A stretch of 64,000 bases of DNA from Rhodospirillaceae bacterium (GCA_028822445.1 JAPKDQ010000002.1:1-64000), one strand, 5' to 3'. Positions 47,491-56,333 are shown, numbered from the stretch's first letter. A program made the numbers and translations. The notes: generated from the letters alone by a model not told the origin.

Positions 47491-49155
47491 TTACCGTACT
47501 TGCCACTCTTCGTTAAGAAGGTCCTGCGGGAATTCCGGGAACTTCGTCATCTTCTTCACGCCATCGCCATCGCCCGTCAGTTCAAGCACGCCGGGGTTCA
47601 TGATACCCTTGGGGTCGAGCGCACCTTTAATCGCAAGCGACGTTGCCTGGCCAACTGACGATAACTGGCTGGCATAGGGATAACTGCGGCCCAGCTGATG
47701 GTGACTGGCGCCAAAGGCATCCCACAAGCCGGAGAGATCGCGCCGAAGCTTCATCACCAACTCACGGGTTTTTGGATCAGCCTTGGTTTTGGCGTAAGCC
47801 TTTTTCTGTTCAGCCGTAACATGACGAAGGTGGAACGCGTGCAAGCGGTCTTTCCAGTAGAACATGGGCTCAATGAAGAACGACGTGGCGGATGCCGAGG
47901 TGAGGTATGAGAACGTAATATTGTGTTCGTCCATCAAGTCCGCATGGCGAGAAAAATATTCATCAGTCACGGCAGCGACTTCAGCGGCGCTCGATAGTGG
48001 GAAGATACCATGCACGGGCAACCAGTTCTCACCCTTTGGCCCAAGCAACGCTTTGATCGGCCGGAACGGTTTCGATCGCGTGACCCTGGGGATGACGTTC
48101 GGTAGCTCCTTCACCGCTAGCGGCATGCAAATGCGGCGGACACGGTCAGCTTTCCATTCGGCTTCCCTGGCATCAACACCTTCGACGACGGCATGCAGCG
48201 CGTAGCCGGACCGGTCCGCTAGGCGCTGCCCAGCGACCAAGAGTTTTGTCACGTTGGTAACGGCCCCTGCAAGCTTCTCAGAGGTCGCGGCGATGTCTTT
48301 AACAATGCCAAGCCCTTCTAAAAACGTAAACCCTTGAGCCGCAAGGTTCTGGTTTCCGACAGGGTCAATACCCCATTGCTCAGCAACAATATTTTCACGG
48401 GCTAACGCTGTATGGGCTTCTGCGATGTCATCAATCGTATCGAAGGCGAAGGAGAGATGCTCTTCAGCGGCAGGCATGGCGATGAGCGGCATTGTAATTC
48501 GCGCTTTAATTCCAAACGCCCCGCAATCACCAAGGAATAATCCAGTCAAATCCGGACCAAAGTGTCGGGAGAACGGAATCCTCCCCTCTGCCGCTGACGA
48601 CCCGGTTTCGAGCAAGCTGCCATCGGCCAGAATGACATCCAGGCTGATCACGTTATCAGCCATAGCACCATGTGAGCCTGAACCATAGAACATAGCGTTG
48701 TTGCTGGCCGCGCCACCAACCGTGGACACAGAACCAGACAGCGGCCCGAAAAACGGTGTGCGCAACCCACGCTCCTTCAACGCCTCATAAAGCACCGCCC
48801 AAGTGCAGCCCGCCTGAACCGTGACTATCATGTCTTTTTCATTGATCTCTTCGATCTCGGTCAGGCGGCTCATATCGATCATCACTGTACCCGGGCGCTC
48901 TGGCTGATATCCCTTGGTGTAGGACATGCCTGCGCCGCGGGGGATCATCGGTAAGCCAAGGCCACCTGCAATGGTCACAGCCTGACAGAGCTGATCAACG
49001 GCTATGGGCCGCAAGACGCAAAGCGGCAACACCTCACTCTCGCCTGAAATATCCGTCGAGTAATAGACCAACTCATCGGCGTCTGTGACGACCCCATCTG
49101 GGCCGAGCAGGCTTTGAAACATCCCCAAAGCTTGAGCGTTATCTTGATCAGTCAT
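47491..49155 (-). CDS. FAD-binding oxidase/dehydrogenase, GlcD-like (PF01565/PF02913)
   Basis: A 554-residue flavoprotein. The FAD-binding (PCMH/VAO) domain shows PMIPRGAGMSYTKGYQPERP, QAGCTWAVLYEALKERGL, SVSTVGGAASNNAMFYGSGS and GLFLGDCGAFGIKARITMPL. The C-terminal cap ends LDPKGIMNPGVLELTGDGDG, as in 2-hydroxyacid and alkyl-phenol oxidising relatives. Possible roles include D-2-hydroxy-acid dehydrogenase or a vanillyl-alcohol-oxidase-like oxidation of a para-alkyl phenol; no covalent-FAD residue could be identified. It follows the Tat-type amidohydrolase gene by 50 bases. Confidence 0.88.
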   Translation of the reverse strand: MTDQDNAQALGMFQSLLGPDGVVTDADELVYYSTDISGESEVLPLCVLRPIAVDQLCQAVTIAGGLGLPMIPRGAGMSYTKGYQPERPGTVMIDMSRLTEIEEINEKDMIVTVQAGCTWAVLYEALKERGLRTPFFGPLSGSVSTVGGAASNNAMFYGSGSHGAMADNVISLDVILADGSLLETGSSAAEGRIPFSRHFGPDLTGLFLGDCGAFGIKARITMPLIAMPAAEEHLSFAFDTIDDIAEAHTALARENIVAEQWGIDPVGNQNLAAQGFTFLEGLGIVKDIAATSEKLAGAVTNVTKLLVAGQRLADRSGYALHAVVEGVDAREAEWKADRVRRICMPLAVKELPNVIPRVTRSKPFRPIKALLGPKGENWLPVHGIFPLSSAAEVAAVTDEYFSRHADLMDEHNITFSYLTSASATSFFIEPMFYWKDRLHAFHLRHVTAEQKKAYAKTKADPKTRELVMKLRRDLSGLWDAFGASHHQLGRSYPYASQLSSVGQATSLAIKGALDPKGIMNPGVLELTGDGDGVKKMTKFPEFPQDLLNEEWQVR

Positions 49156-49205
49156 AGCGGCTCCTTATGTTCAGTCTCGGGTTATCAGGCGTTGCGAGCG
49201 CCGGA

Positions 49206-50399
49206 TCAAGTCCGCTGCATGACATAAGGCTCCCGTAGCCCATTCTTAGCTTTAGCGCGCGACCACTTATCTCCCACGATCTTCTGCCGTTGCTCGGCAA
49301 TATCTATGCCGTGATAGCGGGCTAAATTGGCACCAAGAATCTTGGCTTTGGACTCCTCGGTCAGCGTATAGGGGGCGCCCTCGGGCGGCTGAAAGTCAAA
49401 GAACCCGTTGATAATCCAATAGGGGTGCTGATTGACCGCGGTCGACGCATAAATGAGGCGGTCGGTGTCTACCTTGGTCATAAACACGTTCATCATCTTG
49501 TTGAAGGTATCCAAATCGAACAGCGGGAACAGCATCGGCCCCTCTAAGACGGCGGTGATATTCTCCCGTGCCGCCATCAGAGCCGCCGTCTCTTCAAAGT
49601 TCTGCCACCCCGCGTGGACAAGATGAAAGGTCAGGTCAGGAAAAGCCTCACCGGCTTTGTATAAATCATCAATGCCCAGCGCTGCTGTCTTAGGCCCGAC
49701 GTGACCAACCAGCTTATGAACCGCAAGATGTTTGATCCCTTTGCTTTGCAAATGCTCGAACACCGGGAAGGCGAGTTTCTCGTCATCCATTAGCCAGGAC
49801 TCAGGCTCACGAGTCTCGAAGTTGATTCGCGTTGGGTAAAATTTGATGCCGTCAGCGCCTTGGTCAATCAGCTTATCTGCTTTGGCAATAATTTCATCGT
49901 AAGGATCGAAGAGATCGAGTGCGCCGTACCACAACACGCGATCGGGAAAGTTTCCTTTGAGGTAAGCGCCCTTCTCGTTGGATACTAGGCCGTCGTAGTG
50001 GAGGTCGAACATAGGTACCGAGTGCATCACCATCATGTCAGTGTGGCTCTCGAGAAACATGATGTCCATGACGGCATCGGGCTGCCAATCACGTTCCCAC
50101 TGGTCGTAGGACAGGCGATAGGGTTCCGGCGTACAGGCAACATGGTAGCTGTGGGTTGTATTGATGCTGTTGACGCTGGCCCGCTTAATGCGTCGGTTGT
50201 ACGGCGCATGATTGTAGCAATGGGCAACGCCATCGATGACGAACATCTGTTCAGCCATTGGGTGCGCTTCAGACGACCAGCCGGCTTGAGCCAAGGCGGG
50301 CGACATCCCACCAGCAGAGGCCATGGCCCCCGCTCCAATACTGCCAAGTGTTTGCAAAACGGCGCGGCGGCCAACGCCGCTCGACGAAGACGTGGTCAT
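49206..50399 (-). CDS. amidohydrolase-2 family protein with Tat-like signal peptide
   Basis: A 397-residue protein. Residues 1-39 are a twin-arginine style leader: GVGRRAVLQTLGSIGAGAMA, a mild hydrophobic stretch and an ALAQA cleavage site. The rest is a TIM-barrel amidohydrolase: VIDGVAHCYNHAPYN (His 60, His 64), KFYPTRINFETREPES, HLAVHKLVGHVG (His 228) and FHLVHAGWQNF (His 262). The usual FGSDxP strand near the end reads YASTAVNQHP, with no Asp. It would act in the periplasm, possibly as a hydrolase or decarboxylase. It overlaps the DUF59 gene by four bases. Confidence 0.85.
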   Translation of the reverse strand: MTTSSSSGVGRRAVLQTLGSIGAGAMASAGGMSPALAQAGWSSEAHPMAEQMFVIDGVAHCYNHAPYNRRIKRASVNSINTTHSYHVACTPEPYRLSYDQWERDWQPDAVMDIMFLESHTDMMVMHSVPMFDLHYDGLVSNEKGAYLKGNFPDRVLWYGALDLFDPYDEIIAKADKLIDQGADGIKFYPTRINFETREPESWLMDDEKLAFPVFEHLQSKGIKHLAVHKLVGHVGPKTAALGIDDLYKAGEAFPDLTFHLVHAGWQNFEETAALMAARENITAVLEGPMLFPLFDLDTFNKMMNVFMTKVDTDRLIYASTAVNQHPYWIINGFFDFQPPEGAPYTLTEESKAKILGANLARYHGIDIAEQRQKIVGDKWSRAKAKNGLREPYVMQRT

Positions 50400-50821
50400 A
50401 ACCTGCTTCCTTCGTTTGTAATGGCGTCGCTTTTGGTTTTGTCGGTAAATCCGAACCTAGTCCGTTTATCAGCAAAGAGAGTTCGCGCTTTGTCGCTCAG
50501 CCTATCCTCGGTCCATAACGGATAGGGGTCAGCGGAGACAGTAATGTCAGACACGCCGTCTAGAGTTGCGGCCAGGTCTTCCAAATCCATGATGATTTTA
50601 TAGGAGAAGACACAACTAGGATCGGTGAAAGTCACGCTGATGCATATAGACCCGCCGTCGCGGGATATGCCGTTGATTAAACCCAGATCGACTATGCTAA
50701 GGTCATGACCAGACAGCGCATGACAGGGGTCTGGAATGGTATCCAGACATGCCCAGACCGCCGCCACCGCCGGGTCAGCGCAGCCTGACATCTGGGGAGC
50801 TTGGGTTTGGGGCGCGTCCAA
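50396..50821 (-). CDS. DUF59/MIP18-family protein (PaaD/SufT-like)
   Basis: A 141-residue protein with the DUF59 core: PDPCHALSGHDLSIVDLGLI, GGSICISVTFTDPSC (conserved Cys 70) and LEDLAATLDGVSDITVSADP. The C-terminal 40 residues are charged. DUF59 proteins help assemble or repair Fe-S clusters, and PaaD is needed for the phenylacetyl-CoA epoxidase. No Fe-S enzyme is obvious in this cluster, so its client is unclear. It starts three bases after the ligase gene and overlaps the next by four. Confidence 0.78.
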   Translation of the reverse strand: MDAPQTQAPQMSGCADPAVAAVWACLDTIPDPCHALSGHDLSIVDLGLINGISRDGGSICISVTFTDPSCVFSYKIIMDLEDLAATLDGVSDITVSADPYPLWTEDRLSDKARTLFADKRTRFGFTDKTKSDAITNEGSRL

Positions 50822-50824
50822 TCG

Positions 50825-52369
50825 TTACCCCACCTTGCGCAGTTCAGTTTTTAAGACCTTGCCGTTCGCATTGCGGGGTAGCGCATCAATCACAGCAACA
50901 TCCTTCGGGACTTTATAGCTCGCAAGCTTACCGTCACAGAAACTGGCAATGCTGTCTGCATCAATCGTCTGCCCGTCGTTAGGAACAATAAACGCGCGCA
51001 GGCGCTCACCCCATTTCTCATCGGGCACGCCGATTACAGCGACATCAGATACAGCTGGGTGGCCGAACAAAAGCTCCTCAATCTCACGTGGATAAACGTT
51101 TACGCCCCCTGTGATGACCATGTCTTTCTTGCGGTCAACGATATAGATGAAGCCGTCTTCATCGCGCTTAGCGACATCGCCCACGGTAATCCAGCCATCC
51201 CTAAACGCGGTGGCCGTTTCTTCTGGACGATTCCAATAGCCAGAAAAGCCTGACGGTGACTTGACCCATAACTCGCCCGGCTCTTCTGGACCGACCTCAT
51301 TAAAGTCATCATCGGCCAGCTTAACGAACGTATGAGGGAACGGGGTGCCGACACAGCCTTCTTTCTCTAACTGAAAGGGTGGGCGCAGGTTGGTGACAAA
51401 CCCAGCCTCGGTTGAACCATAGGTCTCATGCAACATACCCTCGCCAAAGTACGGAACAATTTTGTGTTTGAGGTGCTGCGGCAATGCTGAAGCGTTTGAG
51501 ATTACGGCCTTGAGGGGAGCGCCGCGGTACTTATCAAGGACAGCCTGCTCCAACTCAAAGATCGCATGGTGTTGCGTGGGCACCGTAAAGACGCCGGCAA
51601 AGTTACCTTCCTTGAGCTTCTTCAGTAGAAGCTCCGGATCGAAGCGATCAAGAATTTCTGTAAACCCACCCGACATGATCGCAGCCAAGGGAAAAGCGAT
51701 CCCTGCACCGTGGTTCATGGGCGTGGTGCCGAGGAAGCGATCTTCCGGCCCGTAGCAACCGAACTCTTGCGCCATTTGATAGAACGCCAGAAGGCGAGAC
51801 CGCTGCGGCAGGACTACGCCCTTTGGTTTACCCGTGGTACCCGAGGTGTACGGAATGGTCCAAGGGTCCCACTCATTAATCTCTGGGTAAGCGTCGGGAA
51901 CAATAGCCCTTTCAATCAACGCTTCGTACTCTTCACCAAGGTGAACCATATGCTCAACGGTATCGAACGAGGCCGACGTCACCGACTCGGCTGACGCATC
52001 GTCATAAAATACCACACGAGCCTGGGCATCGTTGCAAATGGCTTCGACTTCAGAACCCGTTAAACGAGGGTTCACAGTTGCCACAGCTGCGCCAGCGTCA
52101 GGCAGGCCGCAAACCACTTCAACGTACTCGATAGAGTTTTTAGCAACGATAGCGACGTTATCGCCCTTGTTAAGCTTAAGCTTGGAAATTGCTGCGGCCG
52201 TCAACTTGTCCGTTCGGCCCGACAGTTCACGATAGGTTCGACTTTTATCGCCGTGGGTAATCGCGACCTTGTTGGGATTGCGCTGGGTCGTTGCGCGCAA
52301 TCCTTTAGCTACTGTCATAGACTCATAAGAATGCGGCATGGCGGCCAGCTTCGTATCCAATACACCCAT
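50825..52369 (-). CDS. AMP-forming acyl-CoA synthetase
   Basis: A 514-residue ANL-superfamily ligase. The P-loop YTSGTTGKPKGVVLPQ, ETYGSTEAGFVTN, GWITVGDVAKRDEDGFIYIV (Asp), DRKKDMVITGGVNVYPREIE (hinge) and the catalytic Lys in NGKVLKTELR are all present. It activates a carboxylic acid to its acyl-CoA through an acyl-adenylate; 4-coumarate- or fatty-acid-type substrates are possible. It directly abuts the second amidohydrolase gene and the DUF59 gene, so the three form a tight set. Confidence 0.95.
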   Translation of the reverse strand: MGVLDTKLAAMPHSYESMTVAKGLRATTQRNPNKVAITHGDKSRTYRELSGRTDKLTAAAISKLKLNKGDNVAIVAKNSIEYVEVVCGLPDAGAAVATVNPRLTGSEVEAICNDAQARVVFYDDASAESVTSASFDTVEHMVHLGEEYEALIERAIVPDAYPEINEWDPWTIPYTSGTTGKPKGVVLPQRSRLLAFYQMAQEFGCYGPEDRFLGTTPMNHGAGIAFPLAAIMSGGFTEILDRFDPELLLKKLKEGNFAGVFTVPTQHHAIFELEQAVLDKYRGAPLKAVISNASALPQHLKHKIVPYFGEGMLHETYGSTEAGFVTNLRPPFQLEKEGCVGTPFPHTFVKLADDDFNEVGPEEPGELWVKSPSGFSGYWNRPEETATAFRDGWITVGDVAKRDEDGFIYIVDRKKDMVITGGVNVYPREIEELLFGHPAVSDVAVIGVPDEKWGERLRAFIVPNDGQTIDADSIASFCDGKLASYKVPKDVAVIDALPRNANGKVLKTELRKVG

Positions 52370-53230
52370 TTAGCTAGCGATCCTCTTAAAGAGCCGCAGA
52401 GCATTATCGCGCATCAGCATTTTATGGGATTCTTCGCGCATGCCGAATTCACCAACCTCACGAACAGCACGCTCAGGATCAATCACCGGCCAGTCACTGC
52501 CGAACATCACCTTATCGCGACCATAGGAGTTGGCGTAGTGCACCATCTGTTTCGGCCAATGCTTCGGCGCGTATGCGTCACCCGCCATAAACACGTTCTC
52601 ATGCTTCCAGCACATGGCGATCATCTCATCGGTCCAGGGCACACCAATGTGAATTCCGATCAGAATGAGCTCTGGAAAATCGATGGCCACTTGATCAAGC
52701 AAGATTGGCTTTGCGACCGACGGTAAACGACGCTCTTTGGAGTATACCAAGTTTTGGCCGACCTGCATCATGATGGGAACATCTAGCTCACAGCACTTAG
52801 CATAAACCGGATAAATTTGCGGCGCATCAGGTGGGGTGCCAAACCAATGAGGGTACCAATGAGCCCCAACGAAACCGTAATCATTGATCGCGACTTCTAG
52901 CTCGCTCAGTTGCGCCATGCCCTTAGTAGTGTCGATGCCGGCCAGACCAGAAAACCGGCCTGGATGTTTTTCGCAGACATCACGGACATACTCATAAGGA
53001 ATGTGGTGTGAGCCCTTAACGTTGAGGTCACCACAGCGATGGGCGATCAGTAACGAACGCTCAATCCCTGCGGCATCCATTTTACGCAGGTAGTCTTCGA
53101 TTTCGACGCCATTGCGCATCTCATCAGACATACGCACTTGGGTTTTGAAGTCTTCGTCTACACCCATGAGACCGTGTTTTAAAACCCACGGTGTGTAAGG
53201 ATTGCAAACAATATCGATATAACCACTCAT
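52370..53230 (-). CDS. amidohydrolase-2 family protein (COG2159), cytosolic
   Basis: A 286-residue TIM-barrel amidohydrolase without a signal peptide. GFVGAHWYPHWFGTPPDAPQ, GIHIGVPWTDEMIAMCWKHE (His 194), AYAPKHWPKQMVHYANSYGR and KVMFGSDWPVIDPERAV (Asp 246) are family signatures. The N-terminal metal motif HxH is absent (YIDIVCNPYTP), and the strand-5 His is replaced in VPIMMQVGQN. I recall a COG2159 subgroup with this QVG pattern; its activity is uncertain. Members of the family include decarboxylases and C-C or amide hydrolases. Its stop is one base from the ligase start. Confidence 0.9.
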   Translation of the reverse strand: MSGYIDIVCNPYTPWVLKHGLMGVDEDFKTQVRMSDEMRNGVEIEDYLRKMDAAGIERSLLIAHRCGDLNVKGSHHIPYEYVRDVCEKHPGRFSGLAGIDTTKGMAQLSELEVAINDYGFVGAHWYPHWFGTPPDAPQIYPVYAKCCELDVPIMMQVGQNLVYSKERRLPSVAKPILLDQVAIDFPELILIGIHIGVPWTDEMIAMCWKHENVFMAGDAYAPKHWPKQMVHYANSYGRDKVMFGSDWPVIDPERAVREVGEFGMREESHKMLMRDNALRLFKRIAS

Positions 53231-53337
53231 TCTGCGTCTTCCTATTTTTTTTAATTTTATTTATTGGCGTGCGATGTTAGGCGGTCTCAACACCGGCTCC
53301 ACTCAAGTGGTGCGTTCTTATCGCCACAACGTGACTG

Positions 53338-53973
53338 TTACTCGGCAGCCTGCGCCATGCCCCACACACCCTCTACATCGCAAACCGAAACCAAATTAGC
53401 GAAGAGCATGGCCATTGACCTTAGAGATACCTGTTGGCGCTCATCATCTAATTCGGCAACGGCATCTTGCACCACGAAGGTTTTGTAGTCGCGATGACTG
53501 GCATCACGCACCGTCGACTCAACGCAACAGTTTGTGGTGACACCACAAACAACCAAACTGTCGACCTCTAAGCCGTTCAAAATGGTCTCTAAGTTTGTTG
53601 CGTAGAAGGCGCTAGGTCTATTTTTATCAACGACAAAGTCATTGGCGTGCGGCTTTAGTTCCGGAATAACTTCAATATCCCACGTGCCTGCTTGAAGCGC
53701 GCCAGCATCTTTTAACTCAGGCAAAAGGTGTTTCACTAGAACGCCGCCATCGGCGTAATCGGGGCGGTACATGTAGCGCGTATAGATGACAGGAATGCCA
53801 GCCGCCCGCGCCGCCGAAACGACTTTCACGCAGGGTTGAATGGCTGATTGTAAGTTCTGAATCGGCAAACCAGTTCTGCCACAACCACCATCTTCGGCGC
53901 AGAACGAGTTTTGCATATCGACAACCAATAAGGCCGTCTTATCAAGCGATAGTTCCATCGCCGCCATATGCAT
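53338..53973 (-). CDS. isochorismatase-like cysteine hydrolase
   Basis: A 211-residue enzyme with the full catalytic triad: Asp 19 in LLVVDMQNSF, Lys 117 in VVDKNRPSAF and Cys 150 in GVTTNCCVESTVRDA (cis-peptide GVTTN). RutB, biuret hydrolase, nicotinamidase-like and N-carbamoyl hydrolases share this plan, so an amide, carbamoyl or ureido substrate is more likely than isochorismate, since no siderophore genes are near. Start ATG 53973 follows GGGGG. It lies 57 bases after the receptor gene and 107 before the amidohydrolase. Confidence 0.92.
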   Translation of the reverse strand: MHMAAMELSLDKTALLVVDMQNSFCAEDGGCGRTGLPIQNLQSAIQPCVKVVSAARAAGIPVIYTRYMYRPDYADGGVLVKHLLPELKDAGALQAGTWDIEVIPELKPHANDFVVDKNRPSAFYATNLETILNGLEVDSLVVCGVTTNCCVESTVRDASHRDYKTFVVQDAVAELDDERQQVSLRSMAMLFANLVSVCDVEGVWGMAQAAE

Positions 53974-54030
53974 TTCCCCCGATTGGTGTCCGGCCGGAAC
54001 GAAATGCTCCGGCCGGGTATCGCGTATATC

Positions 54031-56208
54031 TTAGAGGCGTGTCTTGATGGTAAATAGCCATGTAGCGGGCTCACCGGCATAGATTGTCAGGAAGCCAAGG
54101 CCGCTAAAGTCCAGGCTTTGACTGATATAGGTATCATCCAGGCAGTTGCGGCAAGACAGGCCGAACGACAACTTCTCATCTTCCCGCTCAAAATTGATCG
54201 CCGCTGTTACCAAGTCGATGGTTCCAGATTTGGCCAACGGTGAGTTTTGAAGGTTGGTGAAGTGGCTGTCGCTGTAATTGTAGTTCGCCGTCACACGGGC
54301 GTTCCATTCATTGCTGACCGGCTGAACATAGGTGAAGCCCAATTGAGCGTTAAACTCGGGCAGGCGCTGTAAATCTCCGCCGACAACAACTCCGGCAAGA
54401 TTGGGGTCAACACCAAGGTACTCCCCTTTTTGGAAACCGAAGTTGCCGAAGATATCAAGTTTCTCAGTAATACGAGCCGTGACTTCACCCTCGAGGCCGT
54501 ACACTTCGGCATCGTTGGTAGCGACGACGAAGTTGCCGTCAGCACCCGACGCCGAATTAAAGAGGTTAGTGTAATCGTAGTAGAAGGCATCAAGAGCCAA
54601 GCGAACCTGGCCATCCATCAAGTTAGATTTTAAACCCACTTCATAGTTGTCGACAATTTCCGGCGAGAACTCCTGCACTTGAGCAGCGGCGTTAGTGCGC
54701 GCGGCCCAGCCGCCAGACTTAAAGCCCCGGGTAAACATCGCGAAGACATTTACATCGTCATTGATGTCGTACTGAAGACCAAGACGCGGCGTGAACTGTT
54801 CAAATACTTGCTCAGTAGGCGTGCCCAAGCCACGGAGCGTTGAGCTATCCCAATCGACGATCGGACCATTGCTCACCAGCCCCGGCGTACCGGCAACCTT
54901 ATGAACAATTTCAAGTTCTTTTTCATCGCGAGTAATGCGACCACCAACGATCATACGAAGATCATCGGTGAAACTATACGTCGCCTCAGCAAAGGCCGCA
55001 TAGCTCGTTACGTCTACATCGTAGTCACGAGAGAAGAACGGCAGCGGGAGGCGTGCGCCCGGGCCGAAGTACAGATTGATTTCATCACCAATGAACGAGT
55101 AGCTGTCTTCCTTGAAGTAAAACAGACCAGCAACGTACTCGAGGCGGTCATCGGCCATAGTACCGTTAAACTTGAACTCCTGGCTCAACTGATCACTGTC
55201 GTTAATAGTATAAAGATTAAAGATCGAAACCGGCTGGTCGGTGAGATCTAGGTTCCAACTTTGGAATGTGTTGCGCCATGAAGTGATCGACTGGAACGTC
55301 GTCGTATCATTGATGTCCCAGGAAATATTGGCACCCACACCCCAGGCCTTGCCGATATTCTGAGTGTCCATGCTGCTATCAGTCTTGAAGAGCTCGCCAT
55401 CAAACGGGCGCGTGACGCCTAAGAGGTCTTTTGCATAGAGGCCAGCCGCGTCGCTCTCACTCCAATCAAAGGAGAGATCAACAGTCACGTCATCCGTTGG
55501 AAGGAGGCGTGCTTGCAGGCGCATGCCCAGGACATCTTTATCGTTGACGTCTTTACCAGTTCCACGGTTCTCAATGTAGCCGTTACCCTTTTCACGCAAC
55601 ACAGTCGCTCGTACAAAGGCTTTGTCAGACAAGGCGCCGTTTATGGAGAGCTTGGTGTTGTGGCGATCAAAACGGCCGTAAGAGAGTTCACCTTTTAACT
55701 CGAATTCTTCAGATGGCTTTTTCGAGATTACCTTAATGGCGCCGGCGTTTGTATTCCGGCCATAAAGCGTGCCCTGAGGACCACGGAGAACTTCGACCCG
55801 CTCAACATCGAACAGGCTGAAGTTGTTTACGCCTTGGCGCGCGATGTAGACGTCATCGATGTAGAAGCCCAAGCCCGGGTCAACGGTGACGATTGATTCA
55901 GTCGTGCCCACGCCGCGCAAGAACACTGTAGTTGCAGTGCCCTGGCCAATGTTGTTGTTACCGATCAAGTTGGGGACGTTATTGACGATGTCCACAACGT
56001 TGAAAGACTGGCGACGTTCAATTTCGTTGGCATCAAAAGCAGAAACCGCAATAGGCGCGTCTAACAAGGTGCCGACGCGTCGTTGCGCCGTCACGACGAT
56101 TTCCTCTAAAGCCAGCGTGTTTTGAGCTAAAGCATCTGTGGCCGCTGATAGAAAAACAAGCGATAGCGCGGTGCTAGTCAGCAACGATAATGTGTTGGTC
56201 ATCCGCAT
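54031..56208 (-). CDS. TonB-dependent outer-membrane receptor
   Basis: A 725-residue receptor from ATG 56208 (AGGTGGGG upstream) with a Sec signal (SLLTSTALSLVFLSAATDAL, cut after ALAQ). LEEIVVTAQRR is a TonB-box-like start, the plug carries VFLRGVGTTESIV and VERVEVLRGPQGTLYGRNTN followed by AGAIKVISKKP, and the barrel ends GEPATWLFTIKTRL. The last residue is Leu rather than the usual Phe. This type, common in sphingomonad-like genomes, imports organic compounds as well as iron chelates. It heads the catabolic cluster and is divergent from the IclR gene, so it should bring in the pathway substrate. Confidence 0.95.
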   Translation of the reverse strand: MRMTNTLSLLTSTALSLVFLSAATDALAQNTLALEEIVVTAQRRVGTLLDAPIAVSAFDANEIERRQSFNVVDIVNNVPNLIGNNNIGQGTATTVFLRGVGTTESIVTVDPGLGFYIDDVYIARQGVNNFSLFDVERVEVLRGPQGTLYGRNTNAGAIKVISKKPSEEFELKGELSYGRFDRHNTKLSINGALSDKAFVRATVLREKGNGYIENRGTGKDVNDKDVLGMRLQARLLPTDDVTVDLSFDWSESDAAGLYAKDLLGVTRPFDGELFKTDSSMDTQNIGKAWGVGANISWDINDTTTFQSITSWRNTFQSWNLDLTDQPVSIFNLYTINDSDQLSQEFKFNGTMADDRLEYVAGLFYFKEDSYSFIGDEINLYFGPGARLPLPFFSRDYDVDVTSYAAFAEATYSFTDDLRMIVGGRITRDEKELEIVHKVAGTPGLVSNGPIVDWDSSTLRGLGTPTEQVFEQFTPRLGLQYDINDDVNVFAMFTRGFKSGGWAARTNAAAQVQEFSPEIVDNYEVGLKSNLMDGQVRLALDAFYYDYTNLFNSASGADGNFVVATNDAEVYGLEGEVTARITEKLDIFGNFGFQKGEYLGVDPNLAGVVVGGDLQRLPEFNAQLGFTYVQPVSNEWNARVTANYNYSDSHFTNLQNSPLAKSGTIDLVTAAINFEREDEKLSFGLSCRNCLDDTYISQSLDFSGLGFLTIYAGEPATWLFTIKTRL

Positions 56209-56294
56209 TGTAGGGCCCCACCTTTTCCAATTCGATAAAATCCGCAAAATAATGCCTTATACATTGGCAATATTAATCCATATTTTAGCGGCTT

Positions 56295-56333
56295 TTGATA
56301 GCTAAACATATACATATATAGATGCATCATCTA
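56295..56333 (+). promoter_or_regulatory. candidate iclR promoter with overlapping palindromic operator
   Basis: TTGATA (56295-56300), 16 bases and TATAGA (56317-56322) could drive the IclR gene. The perfect interrupted palindrome TAGATG-CAT-CATCTA (56319-56333) overlaps the -10 box, the size and symmetry expected for an IclR dimer. A second inverted repeat TTTAGC-N11-GCTAAA (56284-56289, 56301-56306) lies just upstream. Both are between the receptor and regulator genes. Confidence 0.5.

Noticed and set aside
53299-53310. Short palindrome CCACT-CA-AGTGG before the cytosolic amidohydrolase gene
   Set aside because: Only five pairs, no T run, no repeat elsewhere in the cluster; chance occurrence is likely.
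53338-53973. Siderophore-type isochorismatase
   Set aside because: No enterobactin-like genes are nearby, and the protein is closer in plan to RutB or carbamoyl hydrolases.
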